Assembly (NCBI GenBank): GCA_021773975.1
Contig: JAJFJN010000041.1
Location: forward strand, 81,603-145,602
DNA: 64,000 nt
Direction of reading: 5' to 3'
DNA from: Gammaproteobacteria bacterium
GTDB lineage: Bacteria; Pseudomonadota; Gammaproteobacteria; Chromatiales; Chromatiaceae
Shown: piece after piece, positions 26,249 to 37,914 of the stretch
How the letters are laid out: each line of letters begins with the position of its first letter
Numbering within the stretch: position 1 is the first letter of the stretch
The notes under the pieces: generated by a model
Database searches by the model: none
Told to the model about the DNA's origin: nothing
The model's input: the letters and a program-made list of their open reading frames with translations, nothing else
Translations under genes and position numbers: made by a program

Positions 26249-27514
26249 TTAGTTGGTTTCGCGGTAGAGTTTGCATGCTGAGATGCGTAGTTCAATTTGC
26301 TGTTTCAGTTTATTAAACTCAGGGCTGCCAATCTTTCCAAAGCGTTGGGTGAACTCTTGCGCGGTCATATTTTCTGGTAAATCACGAATCTTGGGTATTA
26401 GATCCTTTTCGACAGCATCACTGGCAAGCAGCTGTTGCACGCTACGTGCGTGATCTACAGAGGCTGTTGCCATTTCGCCAAAACGGGTGCCGGCTCTATC
26501 TGCGGCTAGATCAGTAAAACTAAATCCGCTATGTCCTTTTGAATCAGCAACCTCTTTGTATAACCCAATGGCATCGGCTAGTTTTGCATCACCTGTTGCA
26601 GCTAATGCAGCCGAGCCTAAAAAATGTTCAACAAAATCACTGCGTCTATCTAACGTAAGCACATGCTTGCGAGGTAGAGGTAAATCTGACACTTTTGGCA
26701 TCAGCGCATTAAAGCCTCCTGGAATAACATAGCTGGCTAATACAATCAGTGCTGCTCTATTTTCTGCAATGGGGTCACCGTTTTTTGAGCGAAACTGAGC
26801 ATGGGCAAATAGAGGCCGCATGAGATACATAATGGATGATCGATGCCTTAATCCAGGTTGTCGTGTTAGCTCTGACATCTTGCTGTAGTAACTGCGGATG
26901 CGCTCTTGATCCTTTGGTGAGATGAGATGAGATTTAACTTTGGTAATTAGTTCGGGTTTCCATTTATAAGTAATTTGCATGTAACCATTGGATAAACTTA
27001 TTTTTTTTATGGTGCTTTTAATTAGTTTCCTATCTTCACTGTGAAAAAGGTATTGGATAATCTCAACCAAAATAAAATCTGCAAGACGACTGGGGATGGG
27101 CAATTGACCAATATGCAGCTCTGATACAGTGGTTTTAGCTTCGATTTCTGCAATCGTCAGTTTTAGATTTAGATAGGGGTTTATAGGGTTTTTAGGTAGT
27201 TGAATGCTAGCTTGGAGCTTAAGCTGGTTGGGTAGCAGTTTAATGATGGTACCGCCAGAACCTGTATTTCTTATTAGATAGTTGGCCGCTAGACTTAAAT
27301 CTTTCTCGCTTAAACTGAGAGTATGAATGTCCCCTGCTTTAAGTCGATTGGGGTTATTCTGTGCGATTATTTTACGTGCCCGGTCGATATCTTCATGGGT
27401 AAGCGTGTCTGCAACTTCAACTTGTGGTGCCGATTCGAAGCTAAGCCAGGCTAAGAGAGCAACACTGAGTGGCAGTAGTGATAAAAGTAGTAGACTAAAA
27501 AAAAAGCGCCGCAT
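26249..27514 (-). CDS. Hypothetical membrane-anchored protein, 421 residues
   Basis: No family is recognised. The N-terminus has one hydrophobic segment (about 5-25, FFSLLLLSLLPLSVALLAWLSF) without a clear cleavage site, so it is probably a single-pass inner-membrane protein with a large periplasmic part. That part begins with a beta-rich region (LSLSEKDLSLAANYLIRNTGSGGTIIKL..., 60-200). The second half is mostly helical and has VEHFLGSAALAATGDAKLADAIGLYKEVADSKGHSGFSFTDLAADRAGTRFGEMA, a GDxxLADAIGxYKEVxDSxGxSGFSF-type stretch that looks strongly conserved and may be functional. It lies downstream of lysA on the same strand, 55 bp apart. Confidence 0.6.
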   Translation of the reverse strand: MRRFFFSLLLLSLLPLSVALLAWLSFESAPQVEVADTLTHEDIDRARKIIAQNNPNRLKAGDIHTLSLSEKDLSLAANYLIRNTGSGGTIIKLLPNQLKLQASIQLPKNPINPYLNLKLTIAEIEAKTTVSELHIGQLPIPSRLADFILVEIIQYLFHSEDRKLIKSTIKKISLSNGYMQITYKWKPELITKVKSHLISPKDQERIRSYYSKMSELTRQPGLRHRSSIMYLMRPLFAHAQFRSKNGDPIAENRAALIVLASYVIPGGFNALMPKVSDLPLPRKHVLTLDRRSDFVEHFLGSAALAATGDAKLADAIGLYKEVADSKGHSGFSFTDLAADRAGTRFGEMATASVDHARSVQQLLASDAVEKDLIPKIRDLPENMTAQEFTQRFGKIGSPEFNKLKQQIELRISACKLYRETN

Positions 27515-27569
27515 ATTTCAAAATGCCAAGTAATCCTGAATAGATATGTAACTGCATCGTTAGTATAGA

Positions 27570-28817
27570 TTAAGGCAGCAGCGCTTCACCTCGGTATAGG
27601 TCTGCAATTGTTTCTCGTTCACGTATAAGATGGATCTGATCACCATCAACCATAATCTCAGCGGCTCGTGGCCTGGAGTTATAGTTTGAACTCATAGTAA
27701 ATCCATAAGCACCGCAGGATCGTACCGCAAGCAGCTCTCCATTTTTAAGTTTTAGCTCACGCGCTTTACCTAAAAAATCACCTGTTTCGCAGACTGGACC
27801 AACCAGATCAAAGCAACCGGGAATGCCATCATCACTTTCTACAACAGGGATAATTTCTTGAACTGCTTGATAGAGTGAAGGGCGCAGTAGATCATTCATA
27901 GCTGCATCAATAATTGCAAAATCCTTATTGGGGGTTGGCTTGATGTACTCAACTTGGGTCAATAGTACACCGGCATTCCCTGCTATTGCACGGCCAGGTT
28001 CGATACAGATCTCTAAAGTGGAATCACCCAAACGCTCATGCAATGCGGATGCATATTCTGCAGGAAGTGGCGGTTTTTCATCAGTATAGCGGATACCTAA
28101 GCCTCCGCCTAAATCCAGATGATCCAGCACAATGCCTCTGGATTTTAACTTCTTTACCACTACTAACACACGATCCAATGCATCTAGAAAGGGTGGCAGA
28201 GAGGTGAGCTGTGAGCCAATATGGCAATCAATACCAGAGATTCGGATATTATTTAGTTGGGTGGCTCGACTGTAGACAGCCAGTGCCTGGTCAATCTCAA
28301 GCCCGAATTTGTTCTCTTTCAATCCGGTTGAGATATAAGGGTGTGTGCCTGCATCAACATCAGGATTGACACGCACGGAGATAGGCGCTTGAACCCCTAG
28401 CTCTCCTGCAACCTGATTGAGACGCTCTAACTCTGGGGCAGACTCTATGTTGAAGCAGCGAATCCCTACCTCTAATGCCCGGCGCATCTCATCAGTGCGT
28501 TTGCCAACACCTGAAAAAACGACTTTTCTGGCATCACCACCAGCAGCTAAAACACGCTCTAATTCACCCACTGAGACAATATCAAAACCAGAACCCAGTC
28601 TGGCCAGTACATTCAGCACGGCAAGATTAGAGTTGGCTTTAACGGCAAAGCAAACCAGATGAGGTTGCGCTTTAAATGCATTATCAAAGGCGTGCCAATG
28701 GCGTTCTAGTGTAGCTCTGGAATAGACGTAGCAAGGTGTGCCCCAGCGCTGGGCAATCTGCGCCAATGGCACATCTTCAGCATACAGTTGACCATCACGG
28801 TATTTAAAGTGATCCAT
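27570..28817 (-). CDS. lysA: Diaminopimelate decarboxylase LysA
   Basis: LysA makes lysine from meso-diaminopimelate with pyridoxal phosphate. The 415-residue fold-type III enzyme has the PLP lysine in CFAVKANSN (near 60), HIGSQLTSLPPF, the phosphate-binding LGGGLGI, EPGRAIAGNAGVLLT and the active-site cysteine of GPVCETGDFLG. Near the end is GAYGFTMSSNYNSRPRAAEI, another family hallmark. It follows lptM closely and shares its transcript. Confidence 0.95.
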   Translation of the reverse strand: MDHFKYRDGQLYAEDVPLAQIAQRWGTPCYVYSRATLERHWHAFDNAFKAQPHLVCFAVKANSNLAVLNVLARLGSGFDIVSVGELERVLAAGGDARKVVFSGVGKRTDEMRRALEVGIRCFNIESAPELERLNQVAGELGVQAPISVRVNPDVDAGTHPYISTGLKENKFGLEIDQALAVYSRATQLNNIRISGIDCHIGSQLTSLPPFLDALDRVLVVVKKLKSRGIVLDHLDLGGGLGIRYTDEKPPLPAEYASALHERLGDSTLEICIEPGRAIAGNAGVLLTQVEYIKPTPNKDFAIIDAAMNDLLRPSLYQAVQEIIPVVESDDGIPGCFDLVGPVCETGDFLGKARELKLKNGELLAVRSCGAYGFTMSSNYNSRPRAAEIMVDGDQIHLIRERETIADLYRGEALLP

Positions 28818-28829
28818 AATTATGTGGCT

Positions 28830-28961
28830 CTATTTCTTCTCTTCTTCTTGTTCTTGCGGCTGTGGCTGTTCGGGCATATATAGCGCCCCTTTCTGCCCAC
28901 AGGCACTTAATAGACCGCTCATTACAAGCAATAGAATGACTAGACAATGCGTGGTTTTCAT
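28830..28961 (-). CDS. lptM: LPS translocon lipoprotein LptM (YifL)
   Basis: This 43-residue lipoprotein has a signal ending LLSAC (Cys21) followed by the hallmark GQKGALYMP, then a short Gln/Glu/Lys tail. LptM binds LptD and helps assembly of its disulfides at the outer membrane. The gene is 12 bp before lysA on the same strand; lptM commonly precedes lysA or dapF in Gammaproteobacteria, which supports the call. ATG 28961 follows AGAGGT by nine bases. Confidence 0.9.
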   Translation of the reverse strand: MKTTHCLVILLLVMSGLLSACGQKGALYMPEQPQPQEQEEEKK

Positions 28962-29011
28962 TCGGAAAAACCTCTCTACCTTAGGTAAGGGGGAGTATAA
29001 ACTGCTGTAGA

Positions 29012-31870
29012 TTATGCTGAAAGTGATGGTGAGTGGTTATTTAGCTTAGTTAACGCTTGATTGAGCTGTGTTTCCAGTCGCTTTTTAAGATGAAGCATCT
29101 CGATAGTACGGTTGCTGAGGTTGGCTGTTGCTCCGGAAAGCTCTACACCCGTGAGATATAATGGGTAGCTTTTGTCACCTGTTCGCCAGGATTGAACCTG
29201 TTCGGCGACAGCGGTATAAAGTTCATCACCATACTCAAGGGCGCTGAACTCTTTATTACGACAGACCAGACTGTAATGCCCTTTTGTCAGATCAGTATTA
29301 TCACTGAGTAGACGTAGCTCAAGGTAGTTGAAGGGAATCTCGCCAATGGGTGGGTGCCGATCTGTTAGTAGCCATTGCCCATCTGAATTTTTAGAGAGAC
29401 GGTAGTACTTAACAGGCTCACTGGGATGTAGATCCCCTATAGCTGATAAAAGATCACGTCGATTTAGATGTTGCTCAAAAAAACGCTGTTGTTGAACGAG
29501 CAGATGTTGCTCATCAGCACCATAAATCCGTTGACTGAATAGCGCCCCCTGCTCATCAAGAATATAGAGGTTTGTATAGCCTTTTGCAGGGTAGAAAAAG
29601 AGTTGAATTCGTTCAGGCTGATTGTGTTGCAAAATAGCTGGAATGGGATTGTTTATTAAGGTTTGTGAATCTACTGCAGTAGGGCGGTAACGGGTTAATG
29701 GTTGTCCAAGTTCTTCTAAAAGTGCTTGTATGCTATCCATTTCAAACCAGGTAAATTTCTCTTCATTACGTTGAATAAGATAGTAATTATCTTCAATCTG
29801 AAGGGTGTAACGACTATCCAGTCCATTACCACTTTGGCTGAAATTACGATAAACATCCCGGTAAACCTGTTCAATTCTTTGTGCAATGCTATTGGCATTA
29901 TTTGAAGAGAAACCTCGTGCATTTACAATCGGCAGAGGCATTCCTGGAGGTGCTTGTAGCGCAAGTTCCAGATATTGACAAATACTCTCAAGCAATCCTG
30001 CTTTACCATTATGCTTGATGACCAATAATTCACCCCAGCTGGTGGTAATAAGCTGCTCTAGATTACACAGTAAGCTGACATGCATGGCACCAAAACTGAG
30101 TGGATTACAGCGGCTACTGGTCAGTAGTTTTCCCTGTTTTACTAAATGAGCCAGGGGGTCTTGACCCACATTAACAAATAGAGAGCAGGAGACCATATAT
30201 GGCACATTAGCTAATGCTGTTAATGGCACTTGGGGTTGTTGGTCATGTGGACAAAAGGTACGCAGTGCATCTAATAAAGCACGGATGTCTGCACTAACAA
30301 TTGGGCAGCTGTCGGGGTAGAGCCTAAATTGGGTGTCACGACTGGTGATTTGGTTTATATGGCACCAGGTGAGCAGCTCTACCAGGCTGGTGCTGCTTTT
30401 TAGTGGACTAATGGTATCCTGGTTTAATTCAGTAATCTCTCCACGATAAAGAAACCAGATATTGTTTTTATTCTGGCGCTTTACAAGCTGTAATGAGAGC
30501 TGATCCTCCAGCATATTATTGGATATTCCAGGATTAAGGTGCTCAATCTTGCCAGGGCGACGCTCTAAAGCAGCGTAGAGTTTACGGCCAAGCAGGGTCA
30601 GTTCTGCGGGGTCTACACGATGCTCTTGTGCGTGTTCGCGCGCAAAATTTGTAAGTAGACGATGGCTATATGAAAGCTCCTGCACTAAACGATTTCGCTC
30701 TTCTGTTACTCGATCAACCTTCCAGTTATCTTTAGAATCCAGAGAAGCAAACTCCACCTGCCCCCAACCCCACTTTGTAGCCAAAGATAGCAGCAGCTCG
30801 GCTTTCCAGTTGCCTTTCTGATTATCCTGGTTGCGGCTAAGGAGTTGCTCTGTTTTGAAGTAGAAACAGCGTCGAGCCAGCTCTAAACGATCAGGCTCAT
30901 TACGCTCCAGTAGGTATTGCTCAACCCGCAGATAGAGACGAACATAAGGATCTAACTCTGTAAGATCTTTGCAGCCGCTATAGATGGCTTTTTTGGCTTC
31001 CTGACATAACCACTGGATATTGGGGTATTCACGTGCGTAGGCTTCCATCAATAGAATTTTCAGCACCGCCTTATAGGGTGACTCGACCCCTTTAAAGAGC
31101 TGCCAACGTGCGGCACTAAAAAATTCCTCAACGGATATTTTTTCCAACCCGCCAAAATCCAGACAATCATAATCGTTTACAAAACGCTTTTTTATTAGAC
31201 GATTGGCATAATCCCGATAATTGGATTCATGCTCTGGTGGCACCAGCCACCATAATGGGTATCGTCCAGCAATTAATATGCCTGTTCGGTAAAACTCTTC
31301 CAGCAGCAGGCGTTGTTGGGTAGTGCCGCTACTTTCATGGGAAATAGTAGCGCGATCGCCTCGCCGAAAAGATTCCACATCCATGACAAAAAAATGCACT
31401 TCCAGTCCCAGTTCATCAGCCCAGGTTTCTAATAGATTGGCCTTGGTACTAAGTGCATTTTGTTGTTCTGTGTCGAGCTGTGGATCATGAATAAGCCAGA
31501 TATCAAAGTCACTTTTGTCCGTGTGTGCAATGCTGCCCATGCTGCCCATAAGATAAATGCCATGAATTAAATAGCTACGAAGGGCGCGTTGTTGGTAGGA
31601 AAAACTTCGGCTAATTGATTTGGCAATGCGGAGCTGATCCTTGGAGGGTGTAAAATCAGATAATCCAGCGGGAGTTGTACTATTCACATACCCCGGCAGC
31701 ATGGGATGGTTGATGTGAAACAGTAGAGATAAAAGCCGGATAAAGTTCTGCTGATGAGGTGGCAGCTCTTTTTGTATGCGCTCTAAGCGCTCTTGATGCA
31801 GACTTTGAAAATGGCGGCGGATTTTCTGAAGTGCCTTTCGGTCAACATCCTCCTTGTTTTTTTCCGCCAC
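29012..31870 (-). CDS. cyaA: Class I adenylate cyclase CyaA
   Basis: CyaA makes cyclic AMP and, in enterobacteria, is switched by the glucose phosphotransferase system. The 952-residue product has the catalytic signature LMGSMGSIAHTDKSDFDIW (residues 108-125; acidic D121 and D123). Further landmarks are FFVMDVESFR, GWWRVPPEHE-like PLWWLVPPEHE, FRPSYWLK-like AYAREYPN, and the YLLERNEPDRLELARRCFYFKTEQLLS block. It is about 100 residues longer than the E. coli enzyme, mostly C-terminal. The lptM gene follows on the same strand; the upstream gene is the PAS-GGDEF protein, 26 bp away. Confidence 0.92.
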   Translation of the reverse strand: MAEKNKEDVDRKALQKIRRHFQSLHQERLERIQKELPPHQQNFIRLLSLLFHINHPMLPGYVNSTTPAGLSDFTPSKDQLRIAKSISRSFSYQQRALRSYLIHGIYLMGSMGSIAHTDKSDFDIWLIHDPQLDTEQQNALSTKANLLETWADELGLEVHFFVMDVESFRRGDRATISHESSGTTQQRLLLEEFYRTGILIAGRYPLWWLVPPEHESNYRDYANRLIKKRFVNDYDCLDFGGLEKISVEEFFSAARWQLFKGVESPYKAVLKILLMEAYAREYPNIQWLCQEAKKAIYSGCKDLTELDPYVRLYLRVEQYLLERNEPDRLELARRCFYFKTEQLLSRNQDNQKGNWKAELLLSLATKWGWGQVEFASLDSKDNWKVDRVTEERNRLVQELSYSHRLLTNFAREHAQEHRVDPAELTLLGRKLYAALERRPGKIEHLNPGISNNMLEDQLSLQLVKRQNKNNIWFLYRGEITELNQDTISPLKSSTSLVELLTWCHINQITSRDTQFRLYPDSCPIVSADIRALLDALRTFCPHDQQPQVPLTALANVPYMVSCSLFVNVGQDPLAHLVKQGKLLTSSRCNPLSFGAMHVSLLCNLEQLITTSWGELLVIKHNGKAGLLESICQYLELALQAPPGMPLPIVNARGFSSNNANSIAQRIEQVYRDVYRNFSQSGNGLDSRYTLQIEDNYYLIQRNEEKFTWFEMDSIQALLEELGQPLTRYRPTAVDSQTLINNPIPAILQHNQPERIQLFFYPAKGYTNLYILDEQGALFSQRIYGADEQHLLVQQQRFFEQHLNRRDLLSAIGDLHPSEPVKYYRLSKNSDGQWLLTDRHPPIGEIPFNYLELRLLSDNTDLTKGHYSLVCRNKEFSALEYGDELYTAVAEQVQSWRTGDKSYPLYLTGVELSGATANLSNRTIEMLHLKKRLETQLNQALTKLNNHSPSLSA

Positions 31871-31896
31871 CGTTGTATAGACCTAAAAATATTAAA

Positions 31897-32724
31897 TCAG
31901 GAGGCCATGGATGCGTCGGCTGCATCTAAAGCATGTTCCGCCTGCTGGGTAAAACGGGTTGTGTCAAATCCTTTGCTCCACTCAACCAGACCAAACCGTA
32001 GTTGAAACGCTGGAGGTTGCTCTCCTCCTGTTGAGGCAAGATCCGTAACGCCTTTGCTAATATTCTCAATCAAGGTGCAGGCTGCCTCTTTAGAGGTTTC
32101 AGGTAGCATTAGCATGAAGCGATTGCCTTCCCAGCGACCAAGAACATCAGCCCACCTTAATCGATCACGTAGATAGTTGCTTACGGTGAGAATCAGCTTA
32201 TCTGAAATCACTTCTGAGTTTTGTGGAAGAATCTCTGTAATCGCCAGGCTAAGCGGGTTTTGATAGCGTCGGCTGCGTGTTATTTGCGTGTCGAGCATCT
32301 GGGTTAGGGCACGACGATTGGTCAAGCCAGTCAGTGTGTCCGTAATGGACAGCTCTTTCACCTGTTCTGTTAGTTGACTGTTTTGCTGCTGGAGCTGCTG
32401 TTTCTCTGTGACATCTTGAAAATAGAGCAGTGTGATCTCTTCGCTATCTGCGCCTTTTAGTTTTCGTGTCTCACGCTGTAACCAGCACTCAAGGCCGGGG
32501 CCATGTAGGTGTACAAGTTCTTCGTTCTCCAAAAGGGGACGATGAATGGATGAAGGTAAACTCTCTTGATTGTGTTTTAGAAAATGTGCTGAAGAAAGCC
32601 CACTTATCGCCTCAAGCGCAGGATTTACACCGCAGATGTAACCTTTTTCATTTAATGCCATTAAGGCAATGGGGCATGATTTAAACCACTCTCGTTCGGA
32701 AATATTGTTTTGATTTATAGCCAT
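31897..32724 (-). CDS. PAS domain protein with degenerate GGDEF
   Basis: The 275-residue soluble protein has a PAS domain (about 10-105; CPIALMALNEKGYICGVNPALEAISG) and a GGDEF-like domain (about 125-272; ITDTLTGLTNRRAL). The signature is RWEGNRF (197-203) rather than RYGGDEF, and the metal-binding FFDIDxF strand reads LAITEILPQ. It therefore probably does not make cyclic di-GMP and may be a sensor or binding protein. It is 26 bp upstream of cyaA on the same strand, suggesting one transcript. Confidence 0.8.
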   Translation of the reverse strand: MAINQNNISEREWFKSCPIALMALNEKGYICGVNPALEAISGLSSAHFLKHNQESLPSSIHRPLLENEELVHLHGPGLECWLQRETRKLKGADSEEITLLYFQDVTEKQQLQQQNSQLTEQVKELSITDTLTGLTNRRALTQMLDTQITRSRRYQNPLSLAITEILPQNSEVISDKLILTVSNYLRDRLRWADVLGRWEGNRFMLMLPETSKEAACTLIENISKGVTDLASTGGEQPPAFQLRFGLVEWSKGFDTTRFTQQAEHALDAADASMAS

Positions 32725-32820
32725 CTCTTTAATCCTTCAATCTAGCTTTAAATGCACGCTTAAAATAATGATGCCTGTACTACGAGGTCAATAGCGGCAA
32801 TTTGGGATAAAACTTAAGTT

Positions 32821-34215
<1,395 letters not shown>

Positions 34216-34271
34216 TAAGCGGCTTCCTGAGGGCTTGATATCGGGGATTATACCCAAGAGTTGAAGGTGAG

Positions 34272-35342
34272 ATGCGTAAAAAGCAGAAAAAACCCATACC
34301 GAAGAGAGCAGAAGAGGCCGGTTTTTTGCCTGACTTCTGTGCTATCAGTAATCTTTTGATCACTATTGTCTCGGCAGAACTGCTGGCTATGGTGCTAACG
34401 CTGAGTGCAGATGTTACTTCAGGGGAACTCGTTCATGAGCTTAGTTTGCGTTCCCTTTTTATACAATGGGTAGCCCTTGCCAGTGCTGCCTTACTTTGTA
34501 AATTTCGTTTCTGGCTAAACCAGCAAGGCAATATTAAAGCCGGTATTTTTGCCTGGCTAATTATTCAATGTATTACCCTTATTGTTAGTGAAGCTGCTTT
34601 TCAGTTGCTGAACCATACGGATCAGCCATTGGGGGTAATAGATGGCCACACCGGCTTTCTGTTTAGAAGCCTTGGCATCAGTATGATTATGTCGGCACTG
34701 GGATTGCACTACCTTCATATCCAGTTTTTGTGGCGGCAACAGGCGGTAGCAGAAACACAGGCACATCTACAGGCACTGCAATCACGCATTCGTCCACACT
34801 TTCTATTCAATAGCATGAATACCATTGCCAGCCTCACGCGTACACGCCCAGAGGTTGCAGAAGAGGCCATACATGATTTGGCTGATCTCTTTCGGGCGTC
34901 ACTTTCATCAGCGGAGAATAGAGCTACCCTGGGAGATGAGCTGGAGTTGGCGCGTGGCTACCTGCGCATTGAAAAACAGCGTCTGGGAGAGCGACTTCAG
35001 ATTGAGTGGGATCTGGATGAGTTGCCTGAGAATGCCACTATGCCGCAGTTGATACTACAGCCGCTGTTAGAAAATGCGGTGTATCACGGTATTGAGCCAT
35101 CTCCCAACGGTGGAAAAATCCAGATAGCTGGGCGCTATCGTCGTAGCCAAATCAACCTAAGTATTAGAAACTCTCTGCCACCAGAGGACAGCCCTCGACA
35201 CAATAGTGGCAACCATATGGCGATGGACAATATACGTCAGCGGCTTGACGGTCTGTTTCATGGTGAAGGCCATTTGACCATAAGTGAGATTGAGGGTGAC
35301 TATCAGGTTCGCCTTGTCTTCCCCCACCCCTGGAAGCCCTAA
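34272..35342 (+). CDS. algZ: LytS/AlgZ-type sensor histidine kinase
   Basis: This 356-residue inner-membrane kinase has about five hydrophobic segments in residues 25-150. A His_kinase domain follows with RPHFLFN (H176) and [11 protein letters not shown], then an ATPase domain with [16 protein letters not shown] and an abbreviated GxG region ([13 protein letters not shown]). It pairs with the AlgR-like regulator 4 bp downstream; in Pseudomonas the pair controls alginate and type IV pili and likewise precedes hemC. The start follows AAGGTGAG. Confidence 0.88.
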   Translation: MRKKQKKPIPKRAEEAGFLPDFCAISNLLITIVSAELLAMVLTLSADVTSGELVHELSLRSLFIQWVALASAALLCKFRFWLNQQGNIKAGIFAWLIIQCITLIVSEAAFQLLNHTDQPLGVIDGHTGFLFRSLGISMIMSALGLHYLHIQFLWRQQAVAETQAHLQALQSRIRPHFLFNSMNTIASLTRTRPEVAEEAIHDLADLFRASLSSAENRATLGDELELARGYLRIEKQRLGERLQIEWDLDELPENATMPQLILQPLLENAVYHGIEPSPNGGKIQIAGRYRRSQINLSIRNSLPPEDSPRHNSGNHMAMDNIRQRLDGLFHGEGHLTISEIEGDYQVRLVFPHPWKP

Positions 35343-35346
35343 GTAC

Positions 35347-36090
35347 ATGAAAATACTAATTGTTGATGATGAGCCACTGGCACGAGCGCGACTACGCAGC
35401 CTTATGGATGAAATTGGCTCCCCTTATGAAGTGGCGGGGGAGGCAGAAAATGGCAATGAGGCACTACAAAAATGTGCTGAAATAAGTGCGGATTTGGTCT
35501 TAATGGATATCAGCATGCCGGGTATGAATGGGCTAACAGCTGCAGCCGAGCTTGCCAAGCGTAAAACGCCCCCAGCGGTTATTTTCACCACAGCATATAG
35601 TGATCATGCCTTGGAGGCATTTGAAGGTAATGCAGTGGATTATCTACTGAAGCCCATTCGGCTTAATCGACTGCGTAAGGCATTGGATAAAGCCAGTTTG
35701 ATCAACCGTGTCCAAATCCAGGTAATAGAGCAAGCTCAAGAAAAGGAGAGTGCAGCAGCCAATAGTTATATTTGCGCTAATATTCGAGGTGGAATTCAAC
35801 GCATCCCTACCGCTGAGATCATATATTTCATAGCAGATCAGAAGTATGTGTGTGCTTACTATCAAGGTGGAGAGGTGTTACTGGAAGATCCTCTCTGCTC
35901 ATTTGAAGAGCGTTTTGGTGATCAGTTTATGCGTATCCACCGTAATGCTTTGGTCTCCAGTAAACACCTAATAGGTTTAGAGAAAAACAGGGAAGGTCAA
36001 ACCCTGGCTAAACTCCATGGTACTAACCAAAGGCTGCAAATCAGTCGACGGCACCTACCTAAAATAAGACAGTGGCTAAAGGGTAAATAA
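35347..36090 (+). CDS. algR: LytTR response regulator AlgR
   Basis: The 247-residue protein has a receiver domain (phosphorylation Asp54 in VLMDISMPGM) and a LytTR DNA-binding domain (about 140-245; ANIRGGIQRIPTAEIIYFIADQKYVCAYY, then FMRIHRNALVSSKHL). ATG 35347 opens MKILIVDDEPLARARLRSLM; longer in-frame starts overlap algZ and add nonfamily residues. It is 4 bp after algZ and 69 bp before hemC, the same order as in Pseudomonas and relatives. Confidence 0.9.
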   Translation: MKILIVDDEPLARARLRSLMDEIGSPYEVAGEAENGNEALQKCAEISADLVLMDISMPGMNGLTAAAELAKRKTPPAVIFTTAYSDHALEAFEGNAVDYLLKPIRLNRLRKALDKASLINRVQIQVIEQAQEKESAAANSYICANIRGGIQRIPTAEIIYFIADQKYVCAYYQGGEVLLEDPLCSFEERFGDQFMRIHRNALVSSKHLIGLEKNREGQTLAKLHGTNQRLQISRRHLPKIRQWLKGK

Positions 36091-36159
36091 GATATCCAAC
36101 CTTTAACCTTTGTGCTTTAACCGATAAAATTGCGCTTTTTATAATAATGAGTAAACCCA

Positions 36160-37089
36160 ATGCCTGAGCAAATCATCCGTATTGCCACCCGTAAATCGCC
36201 ACTTGCCATGTGGCAGGCTGAACATGTTGCAGCAGAGCTAAAGAAGGCTCACCCTGGGATAATGATTGAGCTGCTGGGCATGAGCACTAAAGGTGACCGT
36301 ATACTGGATGCGCCGCTAGCCAAGATTGGCGGCAAGGGTCTGTTTGTAAAAGAGTTGGAACAGGGCATGCTGGAAGGCACGGCCGATATTGCAGTTCACT
36401 CAATGAAAGATGTTCCCGTTGAGCTGCCAGAGGGGTTACACCTACCCATCATCATGGAGCGTGAAGACCCGCGTGATGCCTTTGTTTCTAACAAATATGC
36501 CAGCCTGGATGAGCTGCCTCAGGGCGCCTGTGTCGGCACATCAAGCCTCCGTCGCCAATCTCAGCTTAGTGAAAGGCGGCCTGATTTGGTGATAAAACCC
36601 CTGCGAGGCAATGTTAATACGCGATTAGCCAAGTTGGATGCGGGTGAGTTTGATGCCATTATTCTTGCTTCAGCAGGTCTGATTCGTTTGGAATTTAGTG
36701 ATCGAATTGCCTCATTTATCAGCGCAGAACAAAGCCTGCCAGCTATTGGTCAAGGTGCAGTTGGCATCGAGTGCCGAACAGATGATGAACGTGTAAATGC
36801 CCTATTGAAGCCACTTCATCATGAAGAAACTGCAATCCGTGTACGCGCAGAGCGCGCCATGAATCATCGCCTTAATGGTGGTTGCCAAGTGCCTATTGCC
36901 GGTTATGCAGAACTGAAAGATGGTGAGGTTTACATGCGTGGACTGGTTGGTGAACCTGATGGCAGCAATATTTTGCGATCAGAGGCGCGGGGCAGTGCCG
37001 CCAAAACAGAGCAGTTAGGCATTCAAGTAGCAGATGAGCTACTTGCATTGGGTGCTGATCGCATACTCAAAGCACTCTACGAAGACTAA
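36160..37089 (+). CDS. hemC: Hydroxymethylbilane synthase HemC
   Basis: HemC joins four porphobilinogen units into the linear tetrapyrrole precursor of heme and siroheme. The 309-residue enzyme has [60 protein letters not shown] and the cofactor cysteine in [15 protein letters not shown]. It starts at ATG 36160 and is followed by hemD 30 bp later. Confidence 0.96.
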   Translation: MPEQIIRIATRKSPLAMWQAEHVAAELKKAHPGIMIELLGMSTKGDRILDAPLAKIGGKGLFVKELEQGMLEGTADIAVHSMKDVPVELPEGLHLPIIMEREDPRDAFVSNKYASLDELPQGACVGTSSLRRQSQLSERRPDLVIKPLRGNVNTRLAKLDAGEFDAIILASAGLIRLEFSDRIASFISAEQSLPAIGQGAVGIECRTDDERVNALLKPLHHEETAIRVRAERAMNHRLNGGCQVPIAGYAELKDGEVYMRGLVGEPDGSNILRSEARGSAAKTEQLGIQVADELLALGADRILKALYED

Positions 37090-37119
37090 CTGTTCAATTG
37101 ACAACCTTATTAGCTCTGG

Positions 37120-37914
37120 ATGCCCGCATTGTCAAAGACTGCATGTGATCTTGCGGGAATAGGTGTGCTGGTAACCCGGGCAGCGCATCAATCTGCCCCT
37201 CTGTGCGCATTGATTCGTGCCCACGGGGGGCATCCCATCTGCTTTCCAGCACTTGAAATATCTGCTCCAGAAAACCCTGAGGTCACACAATTACAGCTTG
37301 CCCAGCTTGATCAATTTGATATAGCCATCTTTATTAGTCCAAATGCTGTTAGCCATGGCCTGGCGCTGCTGGGAGACAAAACCCCACTGAGCAGGCTAAA
37401 AGTAGCGGCTGTAGGTAAAAGTACAGCCGCTATGTTGGAAAAAGCTGGGGTGGTGGTGAATATCACCCCTACTGATAAATTCGATAGTGAAGCGCTACTT
37501 GAAATGCAGAATTTGCATGATGTTAAAGATCGTCGAATTATTATTTTCCGTGGCAATGGCGGACGCTCTTTACTAGGTGATACGTTACGGCAGCGCGGTG
37601 CAGCGGTTATTTATACCGAGGTCTACCAACGTTGCAAACCTAAAGCAGACCCCACTGAGTTATTGGCCAACTGGCTCACAACAGTCAATATTGTCACGGC
37701 TACCAGTATTGATATTTTGCATAACCTTGTTGCCTTGCTAGGGGCAGAAGGGATAAAGAAATTACGTATCACCCCCCTGCTTGTGGTTAGCAAGCAGATG
37801 CAAATAGAGGCGCAAAAACTAGGTTGTAGAGACATTATTCTTGCAGCGCGAGCTGATGATCAATCTGTATTAAAAGCACTGCGTTGCTGGTTAACCATAG
37901 AAAAATTGCCGTGA
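37120..37914 (+). CDS. hemD: Uroporphyrinogen-III synthase HemD
   Basis: HemD closes hydroxymethylbilane while inverting ring D. The 264-residue two-lobed protein shows GVLVTRAAHQSAPLCALIRAHGG, FDIAIFISPNAVSHGL, AVGKSTAAMLEKAG, DRRIIIFRGNGGRSLLGDTLRQRGAAVIYTEVYQR and VVSKQMQIEAQKLG. As is usual in this poorly conserved family, position after hemC strengthens the call. No start with a strong ribosome binding site is seen; ATG 37120 is the first. Confidence 0.92.
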   Translation: MPALSKTACDLAGIGVLVTRAAHQSAPLCALIRAHGGHPICFPALEISAPENPEVTQLQLAQLDQFDIAIFISPNAVSHGLALLGDKTPLSRLKVAAVGKSTAAMLEKAGVVVNITPTDKFDSEALLEMQNLHDVKDRRIIIFRGNGGRSLLGDTLRQRGAAVIYTEVYQRCKPKADPTELLANWLTTVNIVTATSIDILHNLVALLGAEGIKKLRITPLLVVSKQMQIEAQKLGCRDIILAARADDQSVLKALRCWLTIEKLP

